This document shows, piece by piece, positions 24,646 to 34,318 of a DNA stretch of 64,000 nucleotides (the stretch's first letter is position 1; every line of letters starts with the position of its first letter). The stretch is from Anaerofilum hominis (GTDB lineage Bacteria > Bacillota > Clostridia > Oscillospirales > Ruminococcaceae). Under the pieces are notes generated by a model that did not search any database, was not told where the DNA came from, and worked only from the letters and a program-made list of their open reading frames with translations. Location: the NCBI RefSeq assembly GCF_014287275.1, contig NZ_JACONZ010000002.1, forward strand, positions 558,001 to 622,000, written 5' to 3'. The position numbers and the translations under genes were made by a program.

Positions 24646-25587
24646 TCACAACACCCGTTTCACTTTTTTCAGGTATTCGCCGCGCAGCCGGCAGGCCTGC
24701 TCCCGCACCGCGGGGGTGTACAGGGGATAGGGGCCGTACTGCAGGCAGTTGTAGCCGGAAGCGAGGTTCGCCATGACCAGCGCCTCTTCCGGGGACCGCC
24801 CCGAAAAGAGCGCGTACATCATCGCGCCGGTGGAGCTGTTGCCGCAGCCGGTCTGGTCCACATAGGGGGCGACGTCGATCGACTCGCAGAACCATGCCGC
24901 GTCTTTGGTGACAAGAAAAGCGCCGCGCTTGCCCACCCGGTAAAAGGTGAAAGGGATGGGCAGCTGCTGCAGGTTGCGAAGCATTTTTTCGTCGTCCCCG
25001 AGAGGGATGCCGAACAGCTCGCTCGCCTCGGTGTGGTTGAGGGACCAGGCGTCGGCCAGGGGCAGAGCCTCCAGAACGCGGTTCAGGTCTTTGCCGGTGT
25101 TGAAGTGCTCCAGCTCCCACATTATCTTGAAATGATACTCTTCTTTCAGGGCGGCCAGCTGGCGCCAGATGACCCGGTCGGCGCCCTGCGCCATGTAGAT
25201 GCCTTTCACGCCCGGCGCAAGGGCCTTTTTGATGTCCGAGGGATGGGCCTTCAAATACCCCATGGCCTCGTCGCCGTAGAAAGAAAAAGACTTTTCGGGA
25301 TCCCGGACGCTCCGGCCGTTTTCATCGTAGGTGATCTGGTAGCAGGTCACGTGCTCAGCGTCCACCCGCACGTGATCTTTGGGGACCCCGTGGGCATCCA
25401 TCCATTTTTCATAGTCCTCCGACCAGTCCGCGCCCGTATGGGTCACAAGCGCGCAGTCGTCCTCCCAAAGGCGGATGCCGGACAGGGCGAAGAACGCAGG
25501 ACCGCCCATATGCCGGGTGCTCTTTTCCCCGTTTGGCTGAACGATGATATCCGACATAATGTTTCCGCAGGACAGATAAGTGGACAT
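24646..25587 (-). CDS. PfkB-fold carbohydrate kinase-like protein with Asp-to-Asn at the catalytic position (copy D)
   Basis: 313 residues. MSTYLSCGNIMSDII, GGPAFFALSGIRLW and FYRVGKRGAFLV align with the other three copies. The loop reads DQTGCGNSSTG, so Asn250 replaces the catalytic Asp. It is the first gene of the long minus-strand run ending near 12.2 kb (binding protein, ATPase, permeases, two SIS proteins, two PfkB-like proteins, BtpA, membrane protein, MFS). Its promoter region is shared with the divergent HTH-PfkB regulator at 25997. Being promoter-proximal, it is probably the most abundant of the four PfkB-like proteins. Confidence 0.82.
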   Translation of the reverse strand: MSTYLSCGNIMSDIIVQPNGEKSTRHMGGPAFFALSGIRLWEDDCALVTHTGADWSEDYEKWMDAHGVPKDHVRVDAEHVTCYQITYDENGRSVRDPEKSFSFYGDEAMGYLKAHPSDIKKALAPGVKGIYMAQGADRVIWRQLAALKEEYHFKIMWELEHFNTGKDLNRVLEALPLADAWSLNHTEASELFGIPLGDDEKMLRNLQQLPIPFTFYRVGKRGAFLVTKDAAWFCESIDVAPYVDQTGCGNSSTGAMMYALFSGRSPEEALVMANLASGYNCLQYGPYPLYTPAVREQACRLRGEYLKKVKRVL

Positions 25588-25996
25588 AACTGTGACCTCT
25601 CAGAAGCAATAAATGATTTGCTGTATTTTTAAAGCATAATTATAATATCATATCAAATTAATGATTAATATTGACTTTTTACATCATGTTTTTTAGATAT
25701 TTTTGGCAGTTTTCCCAAAAGTCGGCAAAGCCGAACGGTTTAAAAGCGGTGAAAACCGCCGGCCCGCCAGCGAAAAAAGCGCCAAACCGCGCGCAGTTGG
25801 GCCGCGGCGCGCGGCCCGGAAACGGGGGAAGAGGGCGCGGCGTGCGGCGCAGGCATACCGAAAAATAAAAAGAGAGCGTAAAAGTGCGCAGCGCCGGGTT
25901 TTATGGTAAAATAAAAATGACAGGGGACCTTTGGGGAGAGTGGCGGCTGCGGCGGCCCGCCCCAGGGGGATAAAAGTTTATTTTGGAGTGTGGACA
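25588..25996. promoter_or_regulatory. Divergent control region between the catabolic operon and its HTH-PfkB regulator
   Basis: The minus-strand operon has a consensus -10 box TATAAT (25639-25644, minus strand) with a weak -35 (TTAATC-like) 17-18 bases upstream, in an AT-rich patch (25620-25700). A GGAG (25984-25987) precedes the regulator ATG at 25997, and TAAAAT at 25907-25912 is a possible -10 for it. The middle, 25740-25890, is GC-rich with no gene seen. The regulator probably binds here. Confidence 0.5.
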
Positions 25997-27160
25997 ATGA
26001 CACAGCGGGAGCGGGAAATTCTTCAGATCATCCGCGAAGATCCGATGATCTCCCAGTACGATATCGCAAAAAAGCTGGGGATCACCCGCAGCGCGATCTC
26101 GGCCTATCTGAATACAATGTATAAAAAGGGGATCTTGAAAGGGCGAGGGTACATCATCAATGAGGAGCTCAAGCCCCTTTTGATCGGGCCCAGCCATGTG
26201 GACATCCGCAGCGTTTGCGCGGACAGAAGCGCCGGGCGGAGCACGCCGATCTATATGGCCGCCCAGACGCGGATCACCTACGGCGGGCCGATCAAAAACA
26301 TCGCCGAGTATTTGATGGAGCTGGGGGTCTCCTCCCGGGCCATGTTTGCCGTGGCCTCGGACTCTTTCGGCGCTTCCTTTCTCAGCGCCTGCCGGCAGAA
26401 AGGGATCGACAGCGGCGGCTCGGTGGTCGTGCCGGATTCGGCCTCGCCGGTCTATATGGAGATGGTGGACCAGGATCAGCAGCTGATCGCCAGCTCTTTC
26501 GCCACCTCGGACCTGACCACCGCAATCACGCCGGCGCATCTGGCGGGACAGAGCCACCTGCTGCGGGGGACAAATCTCATCGCCCTCCACGATTCCGTGC
26601 CCGCGGAGTCGGTCTCTGCCATCCGCACGATCTCGCCCAGCGCAAATCTTTTTCTCGTCTCCTCTTCGGCGGAGTACTCCATCCGGCATGTGCCGCTCTT
26701 TCCCGTCTTTTTCTGCGCCATGCTCCACTACGACATCGCCTTTGAGATCGTCAGCCGTGTCGGCGACCTGGGAAAGATGCTGGATTACACGCCGGATCAG
26801 CCCCTGCCCATCGTCCGCGCGCTGGTAAAACTTGGGCTGTCGAATTTTTATCTGCTGCTGGATCACTCCTCCGTGTGCCACTGTGACGGAAAAAATCTGA
26901 CGATCCACATCGCCCAGCTCCCCGCGGGGACTGGCGGCAGCCTGGCTTATCTTTACAGCGATTGCCGGGACATCTTTTCGGCTCTGGCCCTTTATGGGGC
27001 CGAGAACCAGATCCCCGGAGAGGAGCTTTTGCGCCTGCTTGCCGCCGCGCAGTATCTGGTGGGCTCGTCCTCGGCCTATTTCGACCGCAGCGTGACCATC
27101 GACTCGCTGGAAAAAAGAGCCTCCGAGCTGATCTGCCGCCTCAAGACCTTTCAGCTGTAA
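25997..27160 (+). CDS. Winged-HTH regulator fused to a degenerate PfkB-like sensor domain
   Basis: About 387 residues. Residues 1-57 form a winged helix-turn-helix (MTQREREILQIIREDPM, then QYDIAKKLGITRSAISAYL), followed by a PfkB-like domain (GGPIKNIAEYLMELGV, FAVASDSFGASFL). Where kinases have TGAGDAF this protein reads SDCRDIF (residues 321-327): by eye the Asp is retained but the Gly anion hole is gone, the opposite of the change in the four PfkB-like enzymes nearby. HTH-PfkB proteins occur in Clostridia and are thought to sense sugars. Divergent from the long operon starting at 25587, it is the natural candidate for its regulator. ATG 25997 is used because the helix begins there and GGAG lies nine bases upstream. 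Confidence 0.82.
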   Translation: MTQREREILQIIREDPMISQYDIAKKLGITRSAISAYLNTMYKKGILKGRGYIINEELKPLLIGPSHVDIRSVCADRSAGRSTPIYMAAQTRITYGGPIKNIAEYLMELGVSSRAMFAVASDSFGASFLSACRQKGIDSGGSVVVPDSASPVYMEMVDQDQQLIASSFATSDLTTAITPAHLAGQSHLLRGTNLIALHDSVPAESVSAIRTISPSANLFLVSSSAEYSIRHVPLFPVFFCAMLHYDIAFEIVSRVGDLGKMLDYTPDQPLPIVRALVKLGLSNFYLLLDHSSVCHCDGKNLTIHIAQLPAGTGGSLAYLYSDCRDIFSALALYGAENQIPGEELLRLLAAAQYLVGSSSAYFDRSVTIDSLEKRASELICRLKTFQL

Positions 27161-27231
27161 AGAAAAACAGACGGCGAAAGGGAATGGGAGCGGGGCATGA
27201 CACCGGGCTGCGGCGCCGCTGCCCCGCGCAG

Positions 27232-27397
27232 GCCGCCGTCTGTAAGGGCGGCGCGGATCGAAACAATGATACGGTCATTCCCAGAATCACCAAAGAGGTC
27301 GCTGTCCGCAAGGGCGGCGCGGATCAAAATACGACACTGCTTGAAATGATAAATGCGGGCAAAGCGTCTCTGCCCGCAGAAGCGGCGCGGCTGAAAC
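27232..27397 (+). CRISPR. Decayed CRISPR-like array, three repeats resembling type I-C
   Basis: Repeat-like units at 27232-27264, 27298-27330 and 27366-27397 share a core GGCGGCGCGGATC (GCGGCGCGG-CTG in the third), a GTC(C/T)G(C/T)AAGG dyad and an AAAC/AAAT end. Spacers are 33 and 35 bases and unrelated to each other. Length, spacing, dyad and the GGATYGAAAC-like ending fit type I-C repeats. No cas gene occurs in the window. Palindromic REP-type elements are the alternative, but these would not explain the regular 66-68-base period. Confidence 0.55.
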
Positions 27398-27399
27398 CA

Positions 27400-27434
27400 A
27401 AAAACGGAACCGTCCCGGGAGGGATGGTTCCGTT
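27400..27434 (-). terminator. Minus-strand intrinsic terminator next to the CRISPR-like repeats
   Basis: AACGGAACC pairs with GGTTCCGTT around a GC loop; on the minus strand the stem is followed by TTTTTT. It would stop transcripts entering the array from the right. Confidence 0.65.
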
Positions 27435-27729
27435 AAAACAGGGCAAACAGTAAATTTTTGGCTGAGGGGCCGGACACGGTCTCCCAATAAGTTGAGGCCG
27501 GCGCGCTTCAGGCGCAGCGAGGGAAACGCTGCCTGCGCCCGCCTCTGGCCGGCGGGAGCCGGGGCCCGCGCGCTGAAACGGCAAGTTTGTGCAGACGGAT
27601 GAGGAAAAGACAGGGCGGGCCTGGAAGTGGAAGCAAAGCGGTAATGGATCTTTGAGATGCTGCCCACACGTTCGGCGGGAATAAAGAGGATTGAAACATC
27701 CACGACGACAGACAACACCAATGTCAAGG

Positions 27730-27762
27730 GGCGCTGTCCGTGAGGGCAGCGGGGCGAGAGGC
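27730..27762 (+). CRISPR. Isolated degenerate repeat matching the CRISPR-like units
   Basis: The segment GCGCTGTCCGTGAGGGCAGC resembles the second repeat at 27298 over about 25 bases with five or so mismatches. A GATTGAAAC end at 27689-27697, one spacer length upstream, may be the tail of another decayed unit. The rest of 27435-27820 has no gene that I recognise. Confidence 0.4.
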
Positions 27763-27820
27763 GCGGCGGCAGTGTTTGACCTTTTGAGATGCAAAGGAGA
27801 GGCGCGGTCAGCCGTATATC

Positions 27821-27850
27821 AAAAAAATCCCGGCTCTGCCGGGATTTTTT
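27821..27850. terminator. Bidirectional terminator downstream of lepA
   Basis: AAAAAAATCCCGGC, a short loop and GCCGGGATTTTTT form a classic bidirectional hairpin. On the minus strand it follows lepA by about 220 bases; that gap holds nothing else recognisable. Confidence 0.85.
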
Positions 27851-28067
27851 GTTGAAGATAGGGTGAGGAGCCGAACGATCAGACGGCCCGGCCTGAGGGC
27901 GCGGGGAAATACCCTGCAGGGACGCTTTCGTCTGCAGCCTGCAGCAGATAAAGCTGGCTGCCCCAAAGAGAACCGCTCACATTGCTGCGGCTGCTTTATA
28001 TATAAGGAAGCGGCAGGAAAGGAGGCAAAGCGGCGGCGGACCTGTCCTTTGGGCAGAGAGGAAGCAT

Positions 28068-29867
<1,800 letters not shown>

Positions 29868-29971
29868 GGTGGGGGCCCTCCTTGATTGTAAAGTAGAAAA
29901 GTTTGTAAAACATTATAACATAGATTTCCAGAGAGGAAAATGGAAGTATATTTTGAAGAGAACTTTCAATC

Positions 29972-30000
29972 TTTACTAAAAATGTGAAATGTATTATAAT
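29972..30000 (+). promoter_or_regulatory. Promoter of the AT-rich polysaccharide island
   Basis: TTTACT and a perfect TATAAT are separated by 17 bases, 84 bases upstream of wecB, in sequence that turns abruptly AT-rich right after the lepA start. Confidence 0.75.
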
Positions 30001-30083
30001 CGGCTCTGTGAATAGTGTTTCAATTTAGATTATTAATATAAAGGGTAATTCTTTATACACTAATAAAAAAGCAGGTGAAGAAA

Positions 30084-31205
30084 ATGAAAGTTATGAGTGT
30101 GTTCGGCACTAGGCCGGAGGCTATTAAAATGTGTCCACTTGTGAAAGTTTTAGAAAGTTTACCCCAGATAGAAAGTGTTGTATGTCTAACAGGACAGCAC
30201 CGAGAAATGTTACAACAAGTAATCAATATTTTTGGTATAAAAGTAACACATAATTTAAATATTATGAGATCAGAACAAACACTATATACGATTACAATAG
30301 ATGTTTTGTTAAAGATGGAAAGCATCTTAAAACAAGAGCGGCCAGATATTGTTCTTGTGCATGGAGATACCACTACTAGCTTTATTACTGCCTTAGCAGC
30401 ATTTTATCAAAAAATACCGGTAGGTCATGTAGAAGCAGGTTTAAGAACATATGACAAGTATTCCCCTTTTCCAGAAGAAATGAATAGATGCCTTACCAGC
30501 GAAATTGCAGAGTTGCATTTTGCTCCAACAGAAAACAACAAAAACAATTTGCAAAAAGAAGGAAAAAGAAAAAATGTTTTTGTGACAGGGAATACAGTAA
30601 TCGATGCATTCAGTACAACGGTTCATTCAGACTATCGTTTTAAAAATGCAGAAATTCAAAAAGTTCTGAAAAGGGCTAATAAAATTATTTTAGTTACGGC
30701 CCATCGTCGAGAAAACTTGGGAAAGCCTTTAGTACAAATTTGCGATGCACTACTTTCTTTGCATCAGTCTTTTCCGGATTTAGAATTTGTATATCCCGTG
30801 CATTTGAATCCGAAAGTAAGAAAAATTGTTTTTTCAAAATTAAGTAATGTTGAAAAAGTCCATTTAATTGATCCCATTGATGTAGAAGATATGCATAATC
30901 TGATGAGCAGAAGTTATTTGGTTATGACAGATTCAGGAGGGCTTCAAGAAGAAGCTCCCGCATTTGGAATACCTGTTTTGGTATTGAGAACAGAAACTGA
31001 ACGCCCAGAAGCGGTAAAAGCAGGAACAGTAAGAGTAGTGGGAATAAAAACGGAAGACATTGTTGAGCAGACGACAAAATTGTTGCAGGATTCTAAAGAA
31101 TATCAGACTATGGCCCATGCAGCAAATCCGTATGGGGATGGACATGCAAGCGAACGAATCGTTAAATATCTTTTACATTGGTATGAAAATTTGAAATCTA
31201 AGTGA
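30084..31205 (+). CDS. wecB: UDP-N-acetylglucosamine 2-epimerase (non-hydrolysing)
   Basis: About 373 residues, the usual length. Diagnostic segments in order are FGTRPEAIKMCPL, CLTGQHREML, VHGDTTTSF, VGHVEAGLRT, FPEEMNR, HRRENLG and TDSGGLQEEA. The enzyme interconverts UDP-GlcNAc and UDP-ManNAc in the cytoplasm for teichoic acid, capsule or exopolysaccharide synthesis. ATG at 30084 has AGGTGA just upstream; GTG 30075 is possible. It opens the AT-rich island, followed by a wall hydrolase and glycosyltransferases. Codon use is strongly AT-biased, unlike lepA next door, which points to horizontal origin. Confidence 0.95.
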   Translation: MKVMSVFGTRPEAIKMCPLVKVLESLPQIESVVCLTGQHREMLQQVINIFGIKVTHNLNIMRSEQTLYTITIDVLLKMESILKQERPDIVLVHGDTTTSFITALAAFYQKIPVGHVEAGLRTYDKYSPFPEEMNRCLTSEIAELHFAPTENNKNNLQKEGKRKNVFVTGNTVIDAFSTTVHSDYRFKNAEIQKVLKRANKIILVTAHRRENLGKPLVQICDALLSLHQSFPDLEFVYPVHLNPKVRKIVFSKLSNVEKVHLIDPIDVEDMHNLMSRSYLVMTDSGGLQEEAPAFGIPVLVLRTETERPEAVKAGTVRVVGIKTEDIVEQTTKLLQDSKEYQTMAHAANPYGDGHASERIVKYLLHWYENLKSK

Positions 31206-31241
31206 AAGATTATAGGAAAAAATAAAAAAGGAAGAAACTCC

Positions 31242-34085
31242 ATGAAAAAGTTGATTGCGCTCGTGATAATGACCTTAACAATAGGGCTGATTATGCCCAT
31301 TGTTTATGCAGATAGCGTATCTGTTGAAAAAGATAAAGAACAAAGCGTAACCAATCCAGTAGTAAATATAGATGTTTTTCAGAAATATAATTTGGTAAAT
31401 GATGAGAACGGAAACATCGTAGGAGGAGAAGAAAATTCGGGCGGTGATGAGAACGGAAACATCGCAGGAGGAGAAGAAAATCCGGGCGGTGATGAGAACG
31501 GAAACATCGCAGGAGGAGAAGAAAATCCGGGCGGTGATGAGAACGGAAACATCGCAGGAGGAGAAGAAAATCCGGGTGGTGATGAGAACGGAAACATCGC
31601 AGGAGGAGAAGAAAATCCGGGCGGTGATGAGAACGGAAACATCGCAGGAGGAGGAGAAAATCCGGGCGGTGATGAGAACAAAGATGTTGTCGAAGAAGAA
31701 AAACTGACGAATGGTCTCCCAGACGAAGTGGAAAATTTGGTCCCAGGCCTGAATGTAACAGAGAGAGGCTATGTATTTATAAATGAATCTGGAGACTTGT
31801 ATCAGGGAGAAATGTATGCAGATTTATTTGGGACGGGTAAGAAATGGTACTATTTTGATCCTCTTAACGATGGAATTTTAGCTTTAGGGTGGACGAAACT
31901 TGGAGACCGAACAGTATATTATGATAAAGATGAGGGAATGTTAAAGGGTTGGCAGCAACCAGACGGTTACTGGTATTATTTTGATTTGAATACAGGTGAT
32001 GGCTATAAAGGAGAAATAAATAGTTTAAAAAACACAAGTGGGCAGAGTACGTGGTATTATTTTGACCCGACTACTCGGCGTCTTGCAGAAGGCCTTACAA
32101 CTCTGCCAGATGGAAGACAAGTATATTATACTCGTGAAAAAGGAATGAACAAAGGTCTTGTCACATTGAAAAGTGCAGAAGGCTGGGATACTTATTACTA
32201 TTTTGACCCTTCAAAAGGTAGCGCGGTAAAAGGTGAAGCGCAGTTAAATTTGTTTGGGAATGGAAGCAGATGGTACTATTTTTGGGGTAATGGAACGATG
32301 GCATTGGGGTTGTCCCCTATTCCAGGCAATCGGAAAGCGTATTATACACTGCGTGAGGGAATGTTAAAGGGTTGGCAGCAACCAGACGGTTACTGGTATT
32401 ATTTTGATTTGAATACAGGTGATGGCTATAAAGGAGAAATAAATAGTTTAAAAAACACAAGTGGGCAGAGTACGTGGTATTATTTTGACCCGACTACTCG
32501 GCGTCTTGCAGAAGGCCTTACAACTCTGCCAGACGGAAGAAGAGTTTGTTATACTCGTGAACAAGGAATGTTAAAGGGCTGGAATACATATAAAGGAATA
32601 GAATATTTTTTTAATATGAGCACCGGAAATCTTGAAAACACTATTGTGAATGGACTTTTAGGCATTGATGTTTCTTCTCATCAAGGGAAGATAGACTGGC
32701 AAAAAGTGAAAGAATCTGGAGTACAATTTGCTATTATTCGTGTCCTAGGATGGAATAGCGCTGGTGGGGACTATATGATTGATTCTATGTTTGAGACAAA
32801 CATGCAAAATGCTTTAAATGTGGGCTTACAGGTAGGGGCATATTTATATAGTTATGCGTTTAACACGAGTGAGATTGCCTATGAAGTGAACTATGCGCTA
32901 TCCACACTGAATAACTGGAAAGAACAAATTACTTATCCCGTTTATATTGATTATGAGGATAAACTAATTTGGGAGAATACAAACAATAAAGAACAAAGAA
33001 CAGATATCTTACGGACAGGAATGAATTTGTTGCAAGCTCATGGTTATTTGTCAGGATTTTATACCTATTATTCAGCGGCTCAAAATTATATCAATACGCA
33101 AGATTTGATTGACGAAGGATATGACTTTTGGGTAGCGCATACCAGCGCTTCTGAAAATCCTTGGGTAGGAGCATCTATTTGGCAGAATAGTCATGAAAGT
33201 ATAATTTCTGGAATTAATGGTAATGTAGATACCAATATCAGCTATGTGGATTACGGCCGGTTGAACAGGACAATTACTGTTTACGATCAAAATGTCGGGA
33301 AGAATATACAGGGGAGTATGCGCAGCATCGTTGCCCAGATCGTGCAAAACGAAGTCGGGAACGGCTTGGGCCTGACCGGTTTAGATAGGCAGGAACTTTA
33401 TAAAGCACAGGCTGTAGCGGCGCGCAGTTATCTTGAGTTTCATCTAGGACGTGGTAGTGTACCCTCAGTCGGTTTATCACTTCCCACCAGTGAAGTGCTG
33501 CAGGGAACAAACCAGGTGGTTCGCTATGAGATATTGTATAATGGTTCAGTAGCAAACACAGCTTATGGCAGTTGTGCTGGTAGCTATACTAATTCTGCTG
33601 CTAATATGGGTTGGGGAAATTACTCCTATTTGGTACCAGTAGTTAGCCAATATGATAATATATGGGCACCAAATTATTATCCCAAAGTTAATACCATCAA
33701 TACATCAACTATGCGTAATAATATTATTAAAATGGTGGGTAATACTGTGTTTAGCCAATATGCTAATGAAATGGGAAAATGGATTACAGATATAAGAAAA
33801 GATAGTTATGGAAATATTACTAGTGCAATCGTATGTGGTGTAACTATTGCAGGAGGAAAATTTTATGAAGATTGTTGGGGACTTTACAGTGCGAATCTAG
33901 GGACTAATGCGAAAAACTGGAGTTATAATGGAGATGGAACATGGACATTTACTAGTTATGGGAATGGACACTGTGTAGGGATGAGTCAATATGGTGCAGC
34001 AGCTTATATTGCCCGAGAGAATAGCTGGAGATGGGTACTGACTCATTATTATCCAGGGACAAATCTTAAACAGCAAAGCGTTTAG
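31242..34085 (+). CDS. Secreted modular wall hydrolase: signal peptide, 15-residue repeats, cell-wall-binding repeats, GH25 lysozyme and SpoIID/LytB domain
   Basis: 947 residues. A signal peptide (about 1-24, cleavage after VYADS) is followed by six GGDENGNIAGGEENP repeats (about 53-145), then choline/glucan-binding-type repeats with YYFDLNTGDGYKGE and WYYF motifs (about 195-465). A GH25 lysozyme domain follows (GIDVSSHQGKIDW near 473; YPVYIDYED near 565 holds the likely catalytic acid). The C-terminus from about 685 is a SpoIID/LytB domain (MRSIVAQIVQNEVG, AQAVAARSYLE, GHCVGMSQYGAAAY). GH25 and SpoIID both cut glycan strands, so the protein has two candidate hydrolytic modules plus a wall anchor. 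It probably remodels the wall to let polysaccharide through or be attached. Ribosome site GGAAG upstream. Confidence 0.88.
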   Translation: MKKLIALVIMTLTIGLIMPIVYADSVSVEKDKEQSVTNPVVNIDVFQKYNLVNDENGNIVGGEENSGGDENGNIAGGEENPGGDENGNIAGGEENPGGDENGNIAGGEENPGGDENGNIAGGEENPGGDENGNIAGGGENPGGDENKDVVEEEKLTNGLPDEVENLVPGLNVTERGYVFINESGDLYQGEMYADLFGTGKKWYYFDPLNDGILALGWTKLGDRTVYYDKDEGMLKGWQQPDGYWYYFDLNTGDGYKGEINSLKNTSGQSTWYYFDPTTRRLAEGLTTLPDGRQVYYTREKGMNKGLVTLKSAEGWDTYYYFDPSKGSAVKGEAQLNLFGNGSRWYYFWGNGTMALGLSPIPGNRKAYYTLREGMLKGWQQPDGYWYYFDLNTGDGYKGEINSLKNTSGQSTWYYFDPTTRRLAEGLTTLPDGRRVCYTREQGMLKGWNTYKGIEYFFNMSTGNLENTIVNGLLGIDVSSHQGKIDWQKVKESGVQFAIIRVLGWNSAGGDYMIDSMFETNMQNALNVGLQVGAYLYSYAFNTSEIAYEVNYALSTLNNWKEQITYPVYIDYEDKLIWENTNNKEQRTDILRTGMNLLQAHGYLSGFYTYYSAAQNYINTQDLIDEGYDFWVAHTSASENPWVGASIWQNSHESIISGINGNVDTNISYVDYGRLNRTITVYDQNVGKNIQGSMRSIVAQIVQNEVGNGLGLTGLDRQELYKAQAVAARSYLEFHLGRGSVPSVGLSLPTSEVLQGTNQVVRYEILYNGSVANTAYGSCAGSYTNSAANMGWGNYSYLVPVVSQYDNIWAPNYYPKVNTINTSTMRNNIIKMVGNTVFSQYANEMGKWITDIRKDSYGNITSAIVCGVTIAGGKFYEDCWGLYSANLGTNAKNWSYNGDGTWTFTSYGNGHCVGMSQYGAAAYIARENSWRWVLTHYYPGTNLKQQSV
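31401..31670 (+). repeat. In-frame 45-bp minisatellite (six units)
   Basis: Six units begin at 31401, 31446, 31491, 31536, 31581 and 31626, each starting GATGAGAACGGAAACATCG, with a partial seventh at 31671. Units differ at only a few bases. The length is a multiple of three, so copy-number change would lengthen or shorten the stalk of the wall hydrolase without breaking it. Confidence 0.95.
31931..32533 (+). repeat. Long direct repeat (about 180 bp) within the wall-binding region
   Basis: 31931-32110 and 32354-32533 read as identical by eye, offset by 423 bases, then differ at a single T/C and continue similar. The intervening module is diverged. This is a recent duplication or gene-conversion event of a binding module. 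Confidence 0.9.
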
Positions 34086-34134
34086 ACTAATATTAACTTA
34101 TAAATAGTTCCAGCAAAACCGAACATGAAGTTTA

Positions 34135-34175
34135 TCCCCCTGATGTAGTTGCTTCCTACATCAGGGGGACTTTTG
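34135..34175 (+). terminator. Intrinsic terminator after the wall hydrolase
   Basis: TCCCCCTGATGTAG (34135-34148) pairs with 34156-34169 around a 7-base loop, followed by CTTTTG. The U run is short, but the 14-base stem is perfect. Confidence 0.8.
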
Positions 34176-34261
34176 TAAAAATAAAATATGATGGTATTCA
34201 TGAAAATAAAAATATTTTTTGAGAAAGAAAAAACTTAAGTAAAAAATCACAAAGTCCATCT

Positions 34262-34290
34262 TTGTAGATCAGAAGGTAATATGTTATAAT
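34262..34290 (+). promoter_or_regulatory. Promoter of the glycosyltransferase operon
   Basis: TTGTAG and a perfect TATAAT are separated by 17 bases, 28 bases upstream of the ATG at 34319; a GGAGGG follows at 34307-34312. Confidence 0.7.
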
Positions 34291-34318
34291 TACTTTGTTT
34301 CAATACGGAGGGAAGCTT

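Noticed and set aside
26962-27453. Open frame overlapping the regulator end and the CRISPR-like units
   Set aside because: Its protein shows the direct repeat pattern of the CRISPR-like units and otherwise shadows the regulator in another frame.
27161-28067. cas genes expected near the CRISPR-like repeats
   Set aside because: Neither strand carries any Cas-like frame in the gap or in neighbouring genes; lepA and the regulator are unrelated.
31379-31681. Minus-strand frame encoding Pro/Ser/Phe repeats
   Set aside because: It is the antisense translation of the 45-bp minisatellite in the wall hydrolase gene.
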